A stretch of DNA of 64,000 bases from Symbiodinium kawagutii (Eukaryota > Sar > Dinophyceae > Suessiales > Symbiodiniaceae). A program made the position numbers and the translations under genes. The first letter of the stretch is position 1; each line of letters opens with the position of its first letter. The notes under the pieces are model-generated. The model had not been told where the DNA came from, did not search any database, and saw only the letters and a program-made list of their open reading frames with translations. The DNA is taken from assembly GCA_009767595.1 (NCBI GenBank), contig VSDK01015421.1:334341-398340 (forward strand), written 5' to 3'. Shown one piece after another: positions 1-10,525 of the stretch.

Positions 1-285
1 ATAGTTGCTTCAGATGCCTCTTTTTGGGGGGCGAGGGGGATGGAAAGGTTGTACCATGTGGTTTCTAAGAAAATTAGGTTTAGAATGGAACCTACAACCC
101 ACCAAGGTATCGATTTGATGCTTTTCTTTTTGCACAGGATTGGAACATGCCGTGTCACCTCCTCACTCTGGAGGCCACTGCGGGATTCCTGATGTCCATG
201 TTGGAGGAGGCCAATGAGGGATTTTGTCAAAGCCGCACTGTGGAACTTGTGAACTCACCTTGTCCCCTGGTATTTGTAAGGACCG

Positions 286-339
<54 letters not shown>
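286..339. repeat. (TCA)n microsatellite, 18 copies
   Basis: An uninterrupted trinucleotide run. It is in the CCATCAT orientation, which elsewhere in this window lies upstream of exons. Confidence 0.95.
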
Positions 340-1000
340 CGATCCACTAGGAAGGTTATTATGTTGCTGATGGTGTATTGATCAAACACCATTTCCGTCC
401 CACGATGCTAGTCGATGTTCATCATCAACCATGATTGCTACCCAAAATGAAAATTAGCGTTCAAACTTTGCGAATTTGAGCAGGCTAGATCCGAGGGTGA
501 CCTGTGATCAGGCCTTTCAACATTTACATTTCCTGACAATTGACGAGCACCACTCCTGACCAGCATCAACAAACTATTTTTTGCGCGCTGTTTTTTTAAT
601 TGTTAGGTAAATTGGATTGTGATGATGCTGATGATGTTGATGATGCTGATGATTGATAATCGTGGTGGTGATCATGATGATGCTTGATCCCCCACATGGA
701 ATATTTGATTTGATCACCTAAGTCTTTTTTGGGGCGGTTAATATGGCGTATGTTCTCACCTTCGCAACATGCGTCGGTCCCATTTTTTGCTAGCAATTGC
801 TAGCCTGCCTGTTATGAAGAACGGCCCTTGCCCACCTACTCCAGTTGAGGTTAACCACCCCTGGTGTAAAGACAACACCGTGTGATAAACAAGCGCTTCA
901 CAGGTTCCCAACGTCCAGCATATGCTGACTATACCAGTGCCCACACCAGCCATGGTGTGCTGCCAAGTAAGGCTATCCTTGGCCATGTCTCTGGCCTCAG

Positions 1001-1081
1001 GGCGAAATCTCGGACACACCGAGCCCCGCGACGTGCCCGGATGGAGACCAAGGCTGCAAGGACCCGGGGAGAAGGGCGATG
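1001..1081 (+). CDS. Possible isolated exon
   Basis: A GC-rich stretch framed by GCCTCAG at the left and a GTGACTGG donor at the right. One frame is open and begins GEISDTPSPATCPDGDQ. No family is recognised, so this rests on composition and plausible splice sites only. Confidence 0.2.
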
Positions 1082-1567
1082 GTGACTGGGCTGGGTGAAT
1101 TCATCGCTACAAAGATGCCAGGGGATTGTAACTATGATGTTCTAAGTTGGTATTGAAATGTTTTGCGTGATGATTTTTCGGGAGCTATGATCGGTCCAGG
1201 TGCCAGGCAAAGTGTGGTTTGGCTTGGCGGCATGGTGCCAAAAGATGTTCATTTTGGCAACTTCTTTGGAGCGGTCATTTTCCAATGCCAACCATGGACG
1301 ATCAAAGGGCTACTCTGGTTGTTCCAACTCAGCGGCAAGATCAGTTGGCCTTCCTCAGGTTTTGGATTTTTTGAAGGCCCTTGAGCCTATTCACTTTTCT
1401 CATGGCGGTAGGGTAGTGGATTTTGTGGCCGGGCCAGATTTCCACTGGTGCCACTTGTGGATTGCTCAGGATCTGGCTGAAGTTGATGCAGGTGGCGGAG
1501 GGAAGAGGAAGCACTTAGAGACAAGCTGGACATGTACTTGGATGCAGAGTTGGCAATCAACCACAAC

Positions 1568-1664
1568 TGGTTGGTGGTTTGAAACATGTTTTATTTTCCC
1601 TAGTAATCATTAACAAATGGTTGGTTGACTCATATTTGTCAGGGGGGTTGAAACCACCAGCCAG
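1568..1664 (+). repeat. Family A terminal-inverted-repeat element, copy 1
   Basis: The left end reads TGGTTGGTGGTTTGAAAC and the right end reads GTTGAAACCACCAGCCAG, its approximate reverse complement. The inside carries TTTTCCCTAG and GGTTGGTTGACTCATATTT, shared with the copies near 26.3, 33.8, 36.4 and 44.4 kb. Confidence 0.8.
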
Positions 1665-4585
1665 CTATATAAGGGTTTAGTAAATCCAAGTACGCAAGTT
1701 GATTCTTTTTTTTTGTGTTTTTCGGACTGCTGCGTTGTTTGCAGTTAAACTAGCGCGGAATGTGGTAGTACTGGAGCAACATGGGTTATATTGGTATGAA
1801 AAAGGACCTTTGAGATTAGTGACAGACAGTCAACCGGACTGATTTTGATCGTAGCATCGAATAATCAAAATAGAATATAGTGCTCTCAAGTGGATAGGAT
1901 GCAACCTTGGATAGCGATAATGAGAACTACCAGCAACAATGTGATCTATTTATCATGATCAAACATCCTAAGTATATACAGGATATATGATTAGTGAGCC
2001 AGCTGTTGGACAAAAGGAAACAATAGATGAAAATTACAAGGCAACACTTGTTGAATACAACGTTAAGTGACGACAAATGATGGTAGTCAGTAGCATGATC
2101 TGATATCACAACAAAAGCACGGGCTTATTGTTATTGTCGTGAAATAGTAGCAGTAGTAGTCGTAGTACTGGATGCGGCCATCAACCGTATGTTTGGGTGT
2201 TGGTACCTACTGTCAGGTGGTTTCAGGCAATCATTCCGTTTTGACCCTTGGGCGTGGGCCAGGATGTCGGGTAAAACGGTTCAGTGCCCACTGCCAACAA
2301 GCAAGCGTTTCCATATATTTGGCGGGGGCTGCAAAGCCGTGGAATTTGAAGGCTGTTCATGATTTTTTGACACGCCTGTCTGTATGTTGGCTCAGTTGGC
2401 TCATGCCTCAGTTTGGTCAACCTGGACCCGTCGCCAAAGCCTCCAAAGCCTTCCCCCGCGCATTTCTAGGTCCCAAACTCTACCCCTGCATTCAGCTACT
2501 CAAGCAACATGAAAAGTTGTCAATATTCCCCCCGCAACTAATGGAACCATATTGGAACCTCCGGGTATCTCATGGCCCTTTGCTTTCTAATTGTGCGTAT
2601 GTTTGATGTTCTTGAATGAAAACGTAACAAAGATCATAGTTCATAGTCATTATAATTGACCATTAACTATAGTGACACTCAGAATACTCATAATTATATA
2701 ATACTAATAGATTAATTGATATCTATTGACCGGACCTCTTGTGCCCACTGTTTCCGCAACCTGACTGGTAGGTACGCGAACTCATTTGGAGACACCTTGC
2801 AAGACCAAGCGTCCGCGTCCAGTGAGTGCAGTCGAGTCCCCTACGAAGGATTCGTTTGGGCAGCCATGATGGTTAGCGTCGCGGACTCAGCTGGTGATTC
2901 TCGAAGATTGGCCAGTTGAAAGTGGGGACTTTTGATGACCACCATTGACCACCTCATGGGTGGAAAGGTAGACCATGAACAGATTGATTTTTTACGACAA
3001 TAAAAAAGGTGACAGGCACTGGCCAATCCTCAAACGTCATCGGCAGCGGAACGTGGCTTTCAACATGTAATCGCATGTATGTGAAAGCTGCTGCGGGGTA
3101 CAAGGTGCCAGTGTAGAGGCACTGGGGGAAAGCCATCTTGGAGCCGGTGATGTGGGTTTTCGGAGGTGGAACAGTTGCGGATCGGGAAGTTTTGGAAGAT
3201 TTTCTTTGTGTGCAAACCCATGGTTCATAATTGATCAGGGAGAATTCTGATCAATTGTTGGTTGAAAAGTGAATGGTCAACTGTTGGCAGGCCAAGGAAT
3301 ATCATTTCAAAATTTGTGCTGTTGAGTAGGCAAGCCATCATTTGGTCCGGTGCTGTTTCGCATTCACAAGGTCTTTGAATCTTGGTGAGTGTTACATGTA
3401 TTTTTACATTGATTCACATGAGCACTTGCAGTCCAGCAAGTCATGATTGTTCCAAATTGGCCTCAGACCATCAATTCTGACAATCGTGTTTTGCCAAAAC
3501 CCTCCTTAACAAAAAAGACAGTAAAAAGGTCTTGCATATGTTTGGAGGACGCTTGCTCCAGGATGCTTAATTCGACCTCCGATATCTTTTGCATGAGCAC
3601 TCCAGCAACCCGACTGTCCGGGAGTTGCGACATCCCTGAAGGTCATGCTGTCGTCGGTGCAGGCTTCTCATGTGCAGGCAAGGTTGTCCTCAGGCAATTG
3701 GTGCCCATGTCCATTCCCTGAAACGAGTTGCGAATTGGTTGTGACACCCTGCGTATGGATGCATATTGGAGTCTTTCATAGTGAAGGTCAACAGCTAAGC
3801 TGAATTCACAGACAAAAAGGCAACAGAGCGCGAAAAGTTGAGCAGGACAGCAGCAGCGAGTAAGTTGAGAATAATGGAAGTTTGTGGTGGGGGGCCAGCC
3901 ATGGTGATTGCTCTATACATGGGAATGTTTGTGACCGTGTCACTTTGTACAAGGAGGAGAGCATCCAACAATCAACCACGGCGGAGCGTTGCCACCAAAA
4001 GTCAGTAGGTTTTATGTAGACTTGATTCAAAAATAATTGTTCCGTATGAATCGATCCTAGGTGGTCATTCTTACTAGGGGGGCTTACAATCGCAGGACTA
4101 TTGTTGGAATTTCCATGAGGGTAGCTGGTGGTTTCGGGTTGGTTGCTATGTTCGTGGTGCCAACTTTGGCTGAAGCACCACTCTACACCAGTGAGGTCTT
4201 TGAACTGCGGCATTCTGCCCAAATCAGCTGAAGGGGAAGCAGTCTCCCAGCGTGACTGGCCACCCATGGAACCAAAGTTAGCATAAAGTTATATAGCCTA
4301 AAGTTCCAATAATCCGCCATAGTCACAGCAGGCCTGAAGGCAGAGAGAGACAGAGACAGATATCTCATCTACTCACCACTTGTCACGTCTTTTTGAGTTT
4401 ATTGGCATCCCTTTCTTCCTGTTTCTTAACTAGCTACTAGCGACGAGATACAAGGAGCTACTAGCCAGTGACTGCCCCATTGACTCCATTGACTTTTTTC
4501 CTCACTGCTTTGTCAATAATTCTCCGCCAATCATTGGATCCTTTGCTACGGGCCGCCACGGGGGCTCCTCGCCCCAGCCATTGCC

Positions 4586-4738
4586 ATGTCGTCACTTGTT
4601 GTCATCGATGTGGAGCACCCAACTCTTCCCGCAGTGAAGCAGGAGGCTGATGCTGTGCTGAGGATCCTCCCAACGCCGTGGCTTAGTTCACCCTTGGGTA
4701 CTCTTGGCCCCTTGGCCATTGGGTTGCCCCACCTATAG
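4586..4738 (+). CDS. Possible first exon or short ORF (50 codons)
   Basis: ATG at 4586 in the context CCATTGCCATG opens a frame beginning MSSLVVIDVEHPTLPAVKQE and ending in TAG. The sequence is richer in GC than its surroundings and reads like protein. A GA donor (CTGAG|GATCC) near 4668 would make it a 5' exon. No family is recognised and no link to the downstream gene is shown. Confidence 0.25.
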   Translation: MSSLVVIDVEHPTLPAVKQEADAVLRILPTPWLSSPLGTLGPLAIGLPHL

Positions 4739-4870
4739 GACCTTATAGGCCTCCAACAATCTATGGCAGTGCGAGATGATCATGGATGATCATCTCACAT
4801 ACCTACTAGTGCTTGCCAGTGGTCGTTTGTACAGCAGAAGCAGTAGATGGCGGCTGGTTTCCATTCAGAA

Positions 4871-6560
4871 CGGGTGCTCAGGGGGATGTGATTTTTCAAG
4901 TGCAAAGGCCTAAAAACACTGTATTTTACAGGGGTTTATGCTTCTCATGGCCCTGAACACACAGTGAAATGCATATTTTTGGTAAAAAAACATCTCTTTG
5001 AAACTTCACAATATGTATGTTATTCTCAGGTCGTGTCTGAGATGCAGGATGCTTGTGGGCATATACCTTGGCCTTTGTGCTTTGATTCTTTAGTTGACAA
5101 GAAAATTATAAGCAAAACAGATTTAGAATTGAAAGGGAAAATTGTAGTAGTGGACCTACACCATGATACTTGCAACACAGGAACTGCAGCACAAGAATTG
5201 CAAGAAATGTTTAATTTAAAAAATCCAAGCAAAGCAATCTTACAATTGAAATCGAAATTTGTAGCACATTAATCACAGTACAGGAACTGCACCACGATAT
5301 TTGCATTGCAATCAATATTTGTAGCACGAGAACTGCACCACAGTATTTGCACCGCAGTCATTGGAGCACAGGAACTGCAAAACAAGAATTGCAGACAACA
5401 GAAACAGCAAAGCAATCTTCGGCAAAGAAATTTTTCAAGTAAGGAGGAGCAGCAACACAGCAACACTTACTAAGGGGAGGGGGGGGGAGGGGGGGGGGGC
5501 TGGCAACTCTTTGGGTGGGAGGGGGTAGTAAGTGTTGCTGTGTTGCTGCTCCTCCTTACTTGAAATTTTTTTTTGCCGAAGATTGCTTTGCTCTTTCTGT
5601 TGTGTGCAATTCTTGTTTTGCAGTTCCTATGCTCCAATGACTGTGGCGCAGATTCTGCGCACTTGTTTTTCTGCTTCAATTGTAAGATTGGTTTACTTAC
5701 AAAATTTCTTGTAAGCCCACATTTTCTTCTTAGTTGCTGTGCTGCAGCACATTAACTGCAGCTACTGTGTGGCAGTTCTTGTGCTGCAATTGTTGTGCTG
5801 CAGTTTTTCCATTTCAGTTGTAAGAGTGCTGTGCTCACAGTCTTTCTTGCAAGCCAAAGTTTTTTTGCAGTTTTTGTTCTGCAGTTCCTGTGCTGCAGTG
5901 GCAGTTACTGTGCTGCAGTTTTTTTCAATTGTAAGTTTGCCTTGCCTACATTTTTTTTTGACCAAACAAATCTTGCAGTTCCTGTGCTGCATTTAATGTG
6001 CTGCAGGTACTGCGGTGCAGTTCCTGTGCTGCAATGATTGTGCTGCAGAATTCTGTTTCAGTTGGAGAATTACTTTGCCTACATTCATTCTTGCAACCTA
6101 AAGATTTCTTGCAGTTCCTGTACTGCAATTGTTGTGCTGCATTTTTCCTGTTTTAGTTGTAAGATTGATTTGCCTACAGTCTTTCTTGTAAACTAAAGAT
6201 TTCTTACAGTTCACTTGCTGCAGTTCTTGTGCTGCAGTTACTGCGTCAATGGTACTATGGTGCAGGTACTGTGCTAGAATTTTGTTCTTAGTTGCACGAT
6301 TGCTTTGCTTACATGCCACATTTCCAATACAGTTTGACAGTTATATAAATTGTATTTGTATGTATGTTCATGACTACACACTCACACACACATCTTTATA
6401 TTTCCTTGCTAAGTACATCATTTTATGTTTCCCACGGATGTTTTTTCATCAAAAATATGCGTTTTACTGTGTGTTTAGGGGCATGACAAGCATAAAACAC
6501 TGTAAATTACAGTGTTTTTAGGCCTTTGGAATTGAAAATTTACATCCCCCTCAACACCCG
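4871..6560. mobile_element. Foldback element, 1.69 kb, long imperfect inverted repeats
   Basis: The outer 140 bp at 4871-5015 (starting CGGGTGCTCAGGGGGATGTG) recur reverse-complemented at 6415-6560 at roughly 80% identity by eye. The inside is built from degenerate units containing TGCAGTTCCTGTGCTGCA and TTGTAAGATTG, in one strand sense left of centre and the opposite sense right of it. The centre is a near-perfect palindrome around a G-rich spacer. There is no transposase frame, so it would be non-autonomous. Boundaries are where the inverted homology stops; no target duplication was identified. Confidence 0.75.
5405..5591. repeat. Central palindrome of the foldback element
   Basis: The arm at 5405-5472 (CAGCAAAGCAATCTTCGG... 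to ...AACACTTACTA) and the arm at 5526-5591 are near-perfect reverse complements over about 65 bp. They enclose a spacer (5473-5525) with G runs of up to ten. This would form a strong hairpin, and the G runs could form a quadruplex. Confidence 0.9.
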
Positions 6561-7751
6561 GTCTCTTTCCATTTCGATTGTTTCAGCCTTACCCTCCAAA
6601 CATTTCCCTGGCTGGTGGCGCCATGGGCCATGGGCGTCTATGGGCCCCATCTCCAAGAAATAGCTTGGCTTCCCCAGGTTGTTAGATTACCAGGTTGGGC
6701 ATGCTGGCATCATGGATTGAATGTGCCCCAGCCTCATATTTTTTGAGGCCAGGGGTGTCCAAGATCAGCGGAGCCAGTACCACAGAGTGATGGTGGGATA
6801 CCCCGGTGAATATGCTGATTTCTGTACAATACCGGTGAGCCAATGGTTTTTGGTTAACAAAGCTTCGATAATGGTGAGTTGTTTATTCTTGGTTCAAGCT
6901 TTATTGCTTTTGCCTGTCGTTCACTCTCTGAGATGTTCTGATGAGTCTAGTTCTGGGCAAGCTTCATGCTGACAAATGCTAAGCATCAGTGGCAGCATAA
7001 CTGACAAATCTGCGGCATGGAGCCATTGAGCTCATACTATTCACTTGCGGTCGTTCAGGCTGGGTTCAACCAGCTGAATGGTTTGATAACCAGCTTCCCA
7101 ACCACTCAGTTGGGTAAACCACGAGTTTCAATGACCAGCTTTCATCCACCCTGCCCGTTTGCCCAACTTCTGGTGGTTGAACGGTTGAACCATCAACCGT
7201 CCTGCGAAGGTGGACCACCTGGCACAAGGCGCGCTGATGCCCAAAACGCGCAGTGCTGCACCGCATCCCTGGGAGCCGAGTTTGGGGCTGCACCCATGCA
7301 GACAAGCCGAGTTTTCACTATTCATGGTTTTATTCAGAAATGTTTATACATGAGTAGGATAATTAAAACATTATAAGTTTTAAAACAAATTTATGCACAT
7401 TATCCAAATGTTAATTAAAATTCGTCATTTTTAGATAATGTGCATACATGTGCAATGATTGGCAATTGAATGTGCGCACATCGGCAGATGCACGTGTGTT
7501 TAAATGAATGCATCGTTTGCCCGGTCGCGCGATTAGGATCGATTCGCTATTTATTGTCTCAGTTCAATTTCAGATCTACATTGTCCACATGACATTTGGA
7601 CATCCGACTTTGTGACCATCCTGTCAGATTCTCCACATGTGTCACATATAGGTCACCTGGGGCCACTTCTTGTGACATCTGACTTGGTGACCATCCTGGG
7701 ACCATCCTTCACTCCTCACATCGCTCGCTATCCCTGTGACCCTCGCTGCAG
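6561..7751. other. No gene seen
   Basis: Short overlapping frames only. Around 7050-7200 there are scattered inverted GGTTCAACC/GGTTGAACC motifs that could form weak stems. Nothing else is supported. Confidence 0.5.
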
Positions 7752-7879
7752 GTGCATCGCCGAAAACACCACGGCCCCCGCGCGGGCAAAAGCGGCGCAA
7801 GACGTCTTGCGAGGCCAAGCAGAAAGGCGTTCAGGGCAAGAGCAGCTCAGTCCCAACAGCTGGCGGCGGATTCCTCCAG
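7752..7879 (+). CDS. Possible 5' exon, basic low-complexity
   Basis: A GC-rich stretch starts after CTCGCTGCAG and ends at CTCCAG|GTTCGCC, so it has acceptor- and donor-like ends. One frame reads PKTPRPPRGQKRRKTS and onward, rich in K, R, P and S. It lies 2 kb upstream of the first supported SRBD1/Tex exon, and such proteins can carry basic disordered N-termini, so it may belong to that gene. A second frame is also open. Confidence 0.35.
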
Positions 7880-8618
7880 GTTCGCCATGGAGTTGAAGTG
7901 TTTGAATATTGTGATTTAGTTTAACTTCTAATCTTCTAATAGTTTTTTATTTAGTTTAACAATTTGAAAAAAGTCTAAATATGTGTTTAAGACATTTAAA
8001 TTAGTTGACCCAAGTCTTTAGCATCGAAATCTCACCAAAACGCATGGCTGCTTCAGTTCTTGAGCAGAGACTCCAAGCAGTGGGGTTGGGTTGGTGGGGA
8101 TTCTGTTGGCGAGTCTCCAAATCATGTATGCATCCCCCGAAAGCACCAGGATTGTCATAGCCATATCGGTGGAGGGAAGAGAAGCTGTTGCTGGGGCATG
8201 CATTTCATGAATGGAAAAACGCAAATTTGCATGAGGGAAGCGATGACTTTCAATGAATAGCAACATTATATCCTGATGGATTCATCCATGAATGGCGTTA
8301 CTTATTAGTCACCCAATAATAACTATGAGAAATCGGAAAACCACCAGTGACTTGGCTACCAGCTGAAAAAGCTGGAGCAGCTAACAATTTGGACTTGCTG
8401 CCCCTGTGCAGGGTCCTTGCTGCCTGTGCGAATCACAATGCTGGCTTTTGAAGTCCTACCAGAACCACCTTCCTCTCCGCCAAAATTCAGGTGTTTATAC
8501 ACTGTGACCAAGTCAATGACAGAAGATGCATATTCGTTCAGCCACCAATAGTGGCAAACCTTCACCATCTATCTTCTGTGGGCGGCTTGCAGCAACCAAG
8601 CCTCTAAGGATCTGGAAG

Positions 8619-8724
8619 CAAAGTGCGTCCCAAATCGAAGGCTAAAGCCAAGGTCAAAGCCAAGGCCAAGGCAAAGGCCAAGGCAAAAGCGAAAACAAAA
8701 GCGAAGGCGAAAGCGAAGGCATCA
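8619..8724 (+). CDS. Possible 5' exon encoding a (KA)n tract
   Basis: The frame reads KVRPKSKAKAKVKAKAKAK and continues as alternating Lys-Ala to KAS, ending at GCATCA|GTGGGT. Codons vary between AAG/AAA and GCC/GCA/GCG, which suggests protein-level constraint rather than a plain DNA repeat. Phase at the 3' end (0) fits the exon at 9892. It could be the basic N-terminus of the SRBD1/Tex gene; the join is unproven. Confidence 0.4.
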
Positions 8725-9657
8725 GTGGGTACTGGACTTGGCTGCCACTTCGAGTGTGACTAGGGGCAACAAAATTGCGTTTTTGATGTGTGTAGCATAT
8801 TCCGGACTGAATCATCCAATGCTGCAGTGCAAGCAAGTCTGCGCAGCTAGCTTGAATTTGCAACCGTTTTTGTGGATGCTGAACCCATTTCACAGCGTAG
8901 AGGAACCACAAGTCAAGGCCACTACCATTTGTCCCCAAAGGTCCTTTTTCTTTTTGCCCAACTGCAGCATTTTTTTTAAATTGCTGCAACATTTTCTTCA
9001 ACCAACAGTCATCCATGTGTAGCAATTTTGCGACCAATGTTGCGTGGCTGTCGATGCCTGTGTCGCAAAACAAAACATGTACTGCATGATGTCACATATC
9101 TATAATCTATGGCTACATTTAATCACACAGGCCAATAAAGTGCAGTAGACTATATTTTGTGCCCCCTCAATCTGAGGGTCTTGGACTGGTGGCGCTGGAG
9201 AGAGACAGAAAGAGAACCGCATAGGCAAAATTAGTTTACCAGCTACAATCATGACCATCCAATCATCACTTTTTTATGTACAATTAGTTGATGTTTATCA
9301 ATATAGGTTGAAAAATCATTGCGTACACCTGCAGGCTATTGAGTATCGGTTGATACTAGCAATGGCCTTTGAGTTGATAACCCATACTTAAGAACCTAGG
9401 ACCTGTAGATAAGTAAAACTTATTAATCATCACGAGGTTAACCTTTAGTAGGCTGCAAATCATTTACTATACTTTAGGGTACAGTATTAGTCACCAGGTA
9501 TACGGCACCAAAGGCTATTGATCATCATGATTCATGATAGTATGAATTCATCAAAAACAAATCCCTTTTCGAACATATAACTTCTTAAACCCCATTAAAT
9601 CACTAGGTGTTCTTTGACTAATGGGCTTTAATTCATTTCTAGTACATGATACTGTAT
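8725..9657. other. No gene seen (intron-like)
   Basis: AT-rich DNA without a supported frame. It leads into the duplicated block at 9617-9816. Confidence 0.4.
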
Positions 9658-9816
9658 AATGTTGGTTTCTGATTAGTGTAACCCCCCTAGTCAGTAATGA
9701 AAATAGGCATGAAACCAACAGGTAGATACTAATCAGAAACCAACATTAAATGTCTCAAACATTCTTCGCCAGCGACTAACTAATGGGGTTTAATTCATTT
9801 CTAGTATATGATATAA
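9617..9816. repeat. Direct repeat flanking a 90-bp palindromic insert
   Basis: A block of about 38 bp containing TTTAATTCATTTCTAGTA occurs at 9617-9654 and again at 9777-9816. Between the copies, 9658-9677 (AATGTTGGTTTCTGATTAGT) is the exact reverse complement of 9728-9747. The layout resembles an inverted-repeat element inserted between, or responsible for, a local duplication. Confidence 0.85.
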
Positions 9817-9891
9817 CTTAAACCCATCATCACACGGATGAACGGCCTGTCAACCACCGGTCGCTTCACTCAGTCGCTCAGCCACTGCCAG

Positions 9892-9990
9892 GCACCTCCC
9901 GGTGCGCGCCGAAGCTTTGGCGCGCACCGGATCATGGCGGCGCCGAAGCGCCGCAAGGGCGCAGCGGTGCCGGTGGTGCAGGACCGGTGG
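9892..9990 (+). CDS. SRBD1: SRBD1/Tex exon: basic N-terminal segment
   Basis: Acceptor CTGCCAG|GCACC. The frame reads [14 protein letters not shown], then [22 protein letters not shown] donor at 9991 (TGG|GACGAT) joins in phase to the exon at 11213. A GT donor at 10008 is the alternative. The ATG at 9934 could be the start codon if the upstream candidate exons are not part of the gene. Confidence 0.6.
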
Positions 9991-10475
9991 GACGATGAGC
10001 TGCGCCAGTGTACGTTCAGCAAATGGTAGTTAATGATAATGATAATTAGATGTAACGAACAGTTAATGATGAATGAAAAACTCCGATATGAAAATGATAA
10101 TCTATAGTTAATGACAATCTATAGTCAATGATCTATATAACTAAGCAGTTCATGATGAAGGAACATGACAATCTATAGTCTCAGTGAATGAGTGCTATGA
10201 TGAATGATGAATGCATAAAAGAGTCCTTAAGTCCTCAAAAAGCAGGACAACTATAGTGGCAATGGCTCAAACAATAGGTACTTAAGATCACAAATGATAA
10301 TGCCCAATGATAGTTGAGTACTGGAGATAAAAACTGTTGGCAGATGTTAGCAATGATATTTGATAGATAATAGTTGATATTGGCAAGTAGTTGATCATGG
10401 TTCATAAACATTCTTTCTTGCACCATCATATCTATAGTTAATAGTTGATAGTACTTGATGATGAGGATGATGATG

Positions 10476-10525
<50 letters not shown>

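Larger units (their letters stand above)
1..4585. other. No confident gene; AT-rich intronic or intergenic DNA
   Basis: Only short, mutually overlapping open frames occur here and none resembles a family I know. Contents: a TCA microsatellite (286-339), a GATGATGCTGATG-rich stretch (about 620-690), one family A inverted-repeat element (1568-1664) and a GC-richer stretch at 1001-1081 that could be an exon. The rest shows no recognisable structure. Confidence 0.5.

Noticed and set aside
4964..5272. 102-codon frame at the left of the foldback element
   Set aside because: It lies within inverted-repeat DNA whose opposite arm is not open in the matching frame; no protein features.
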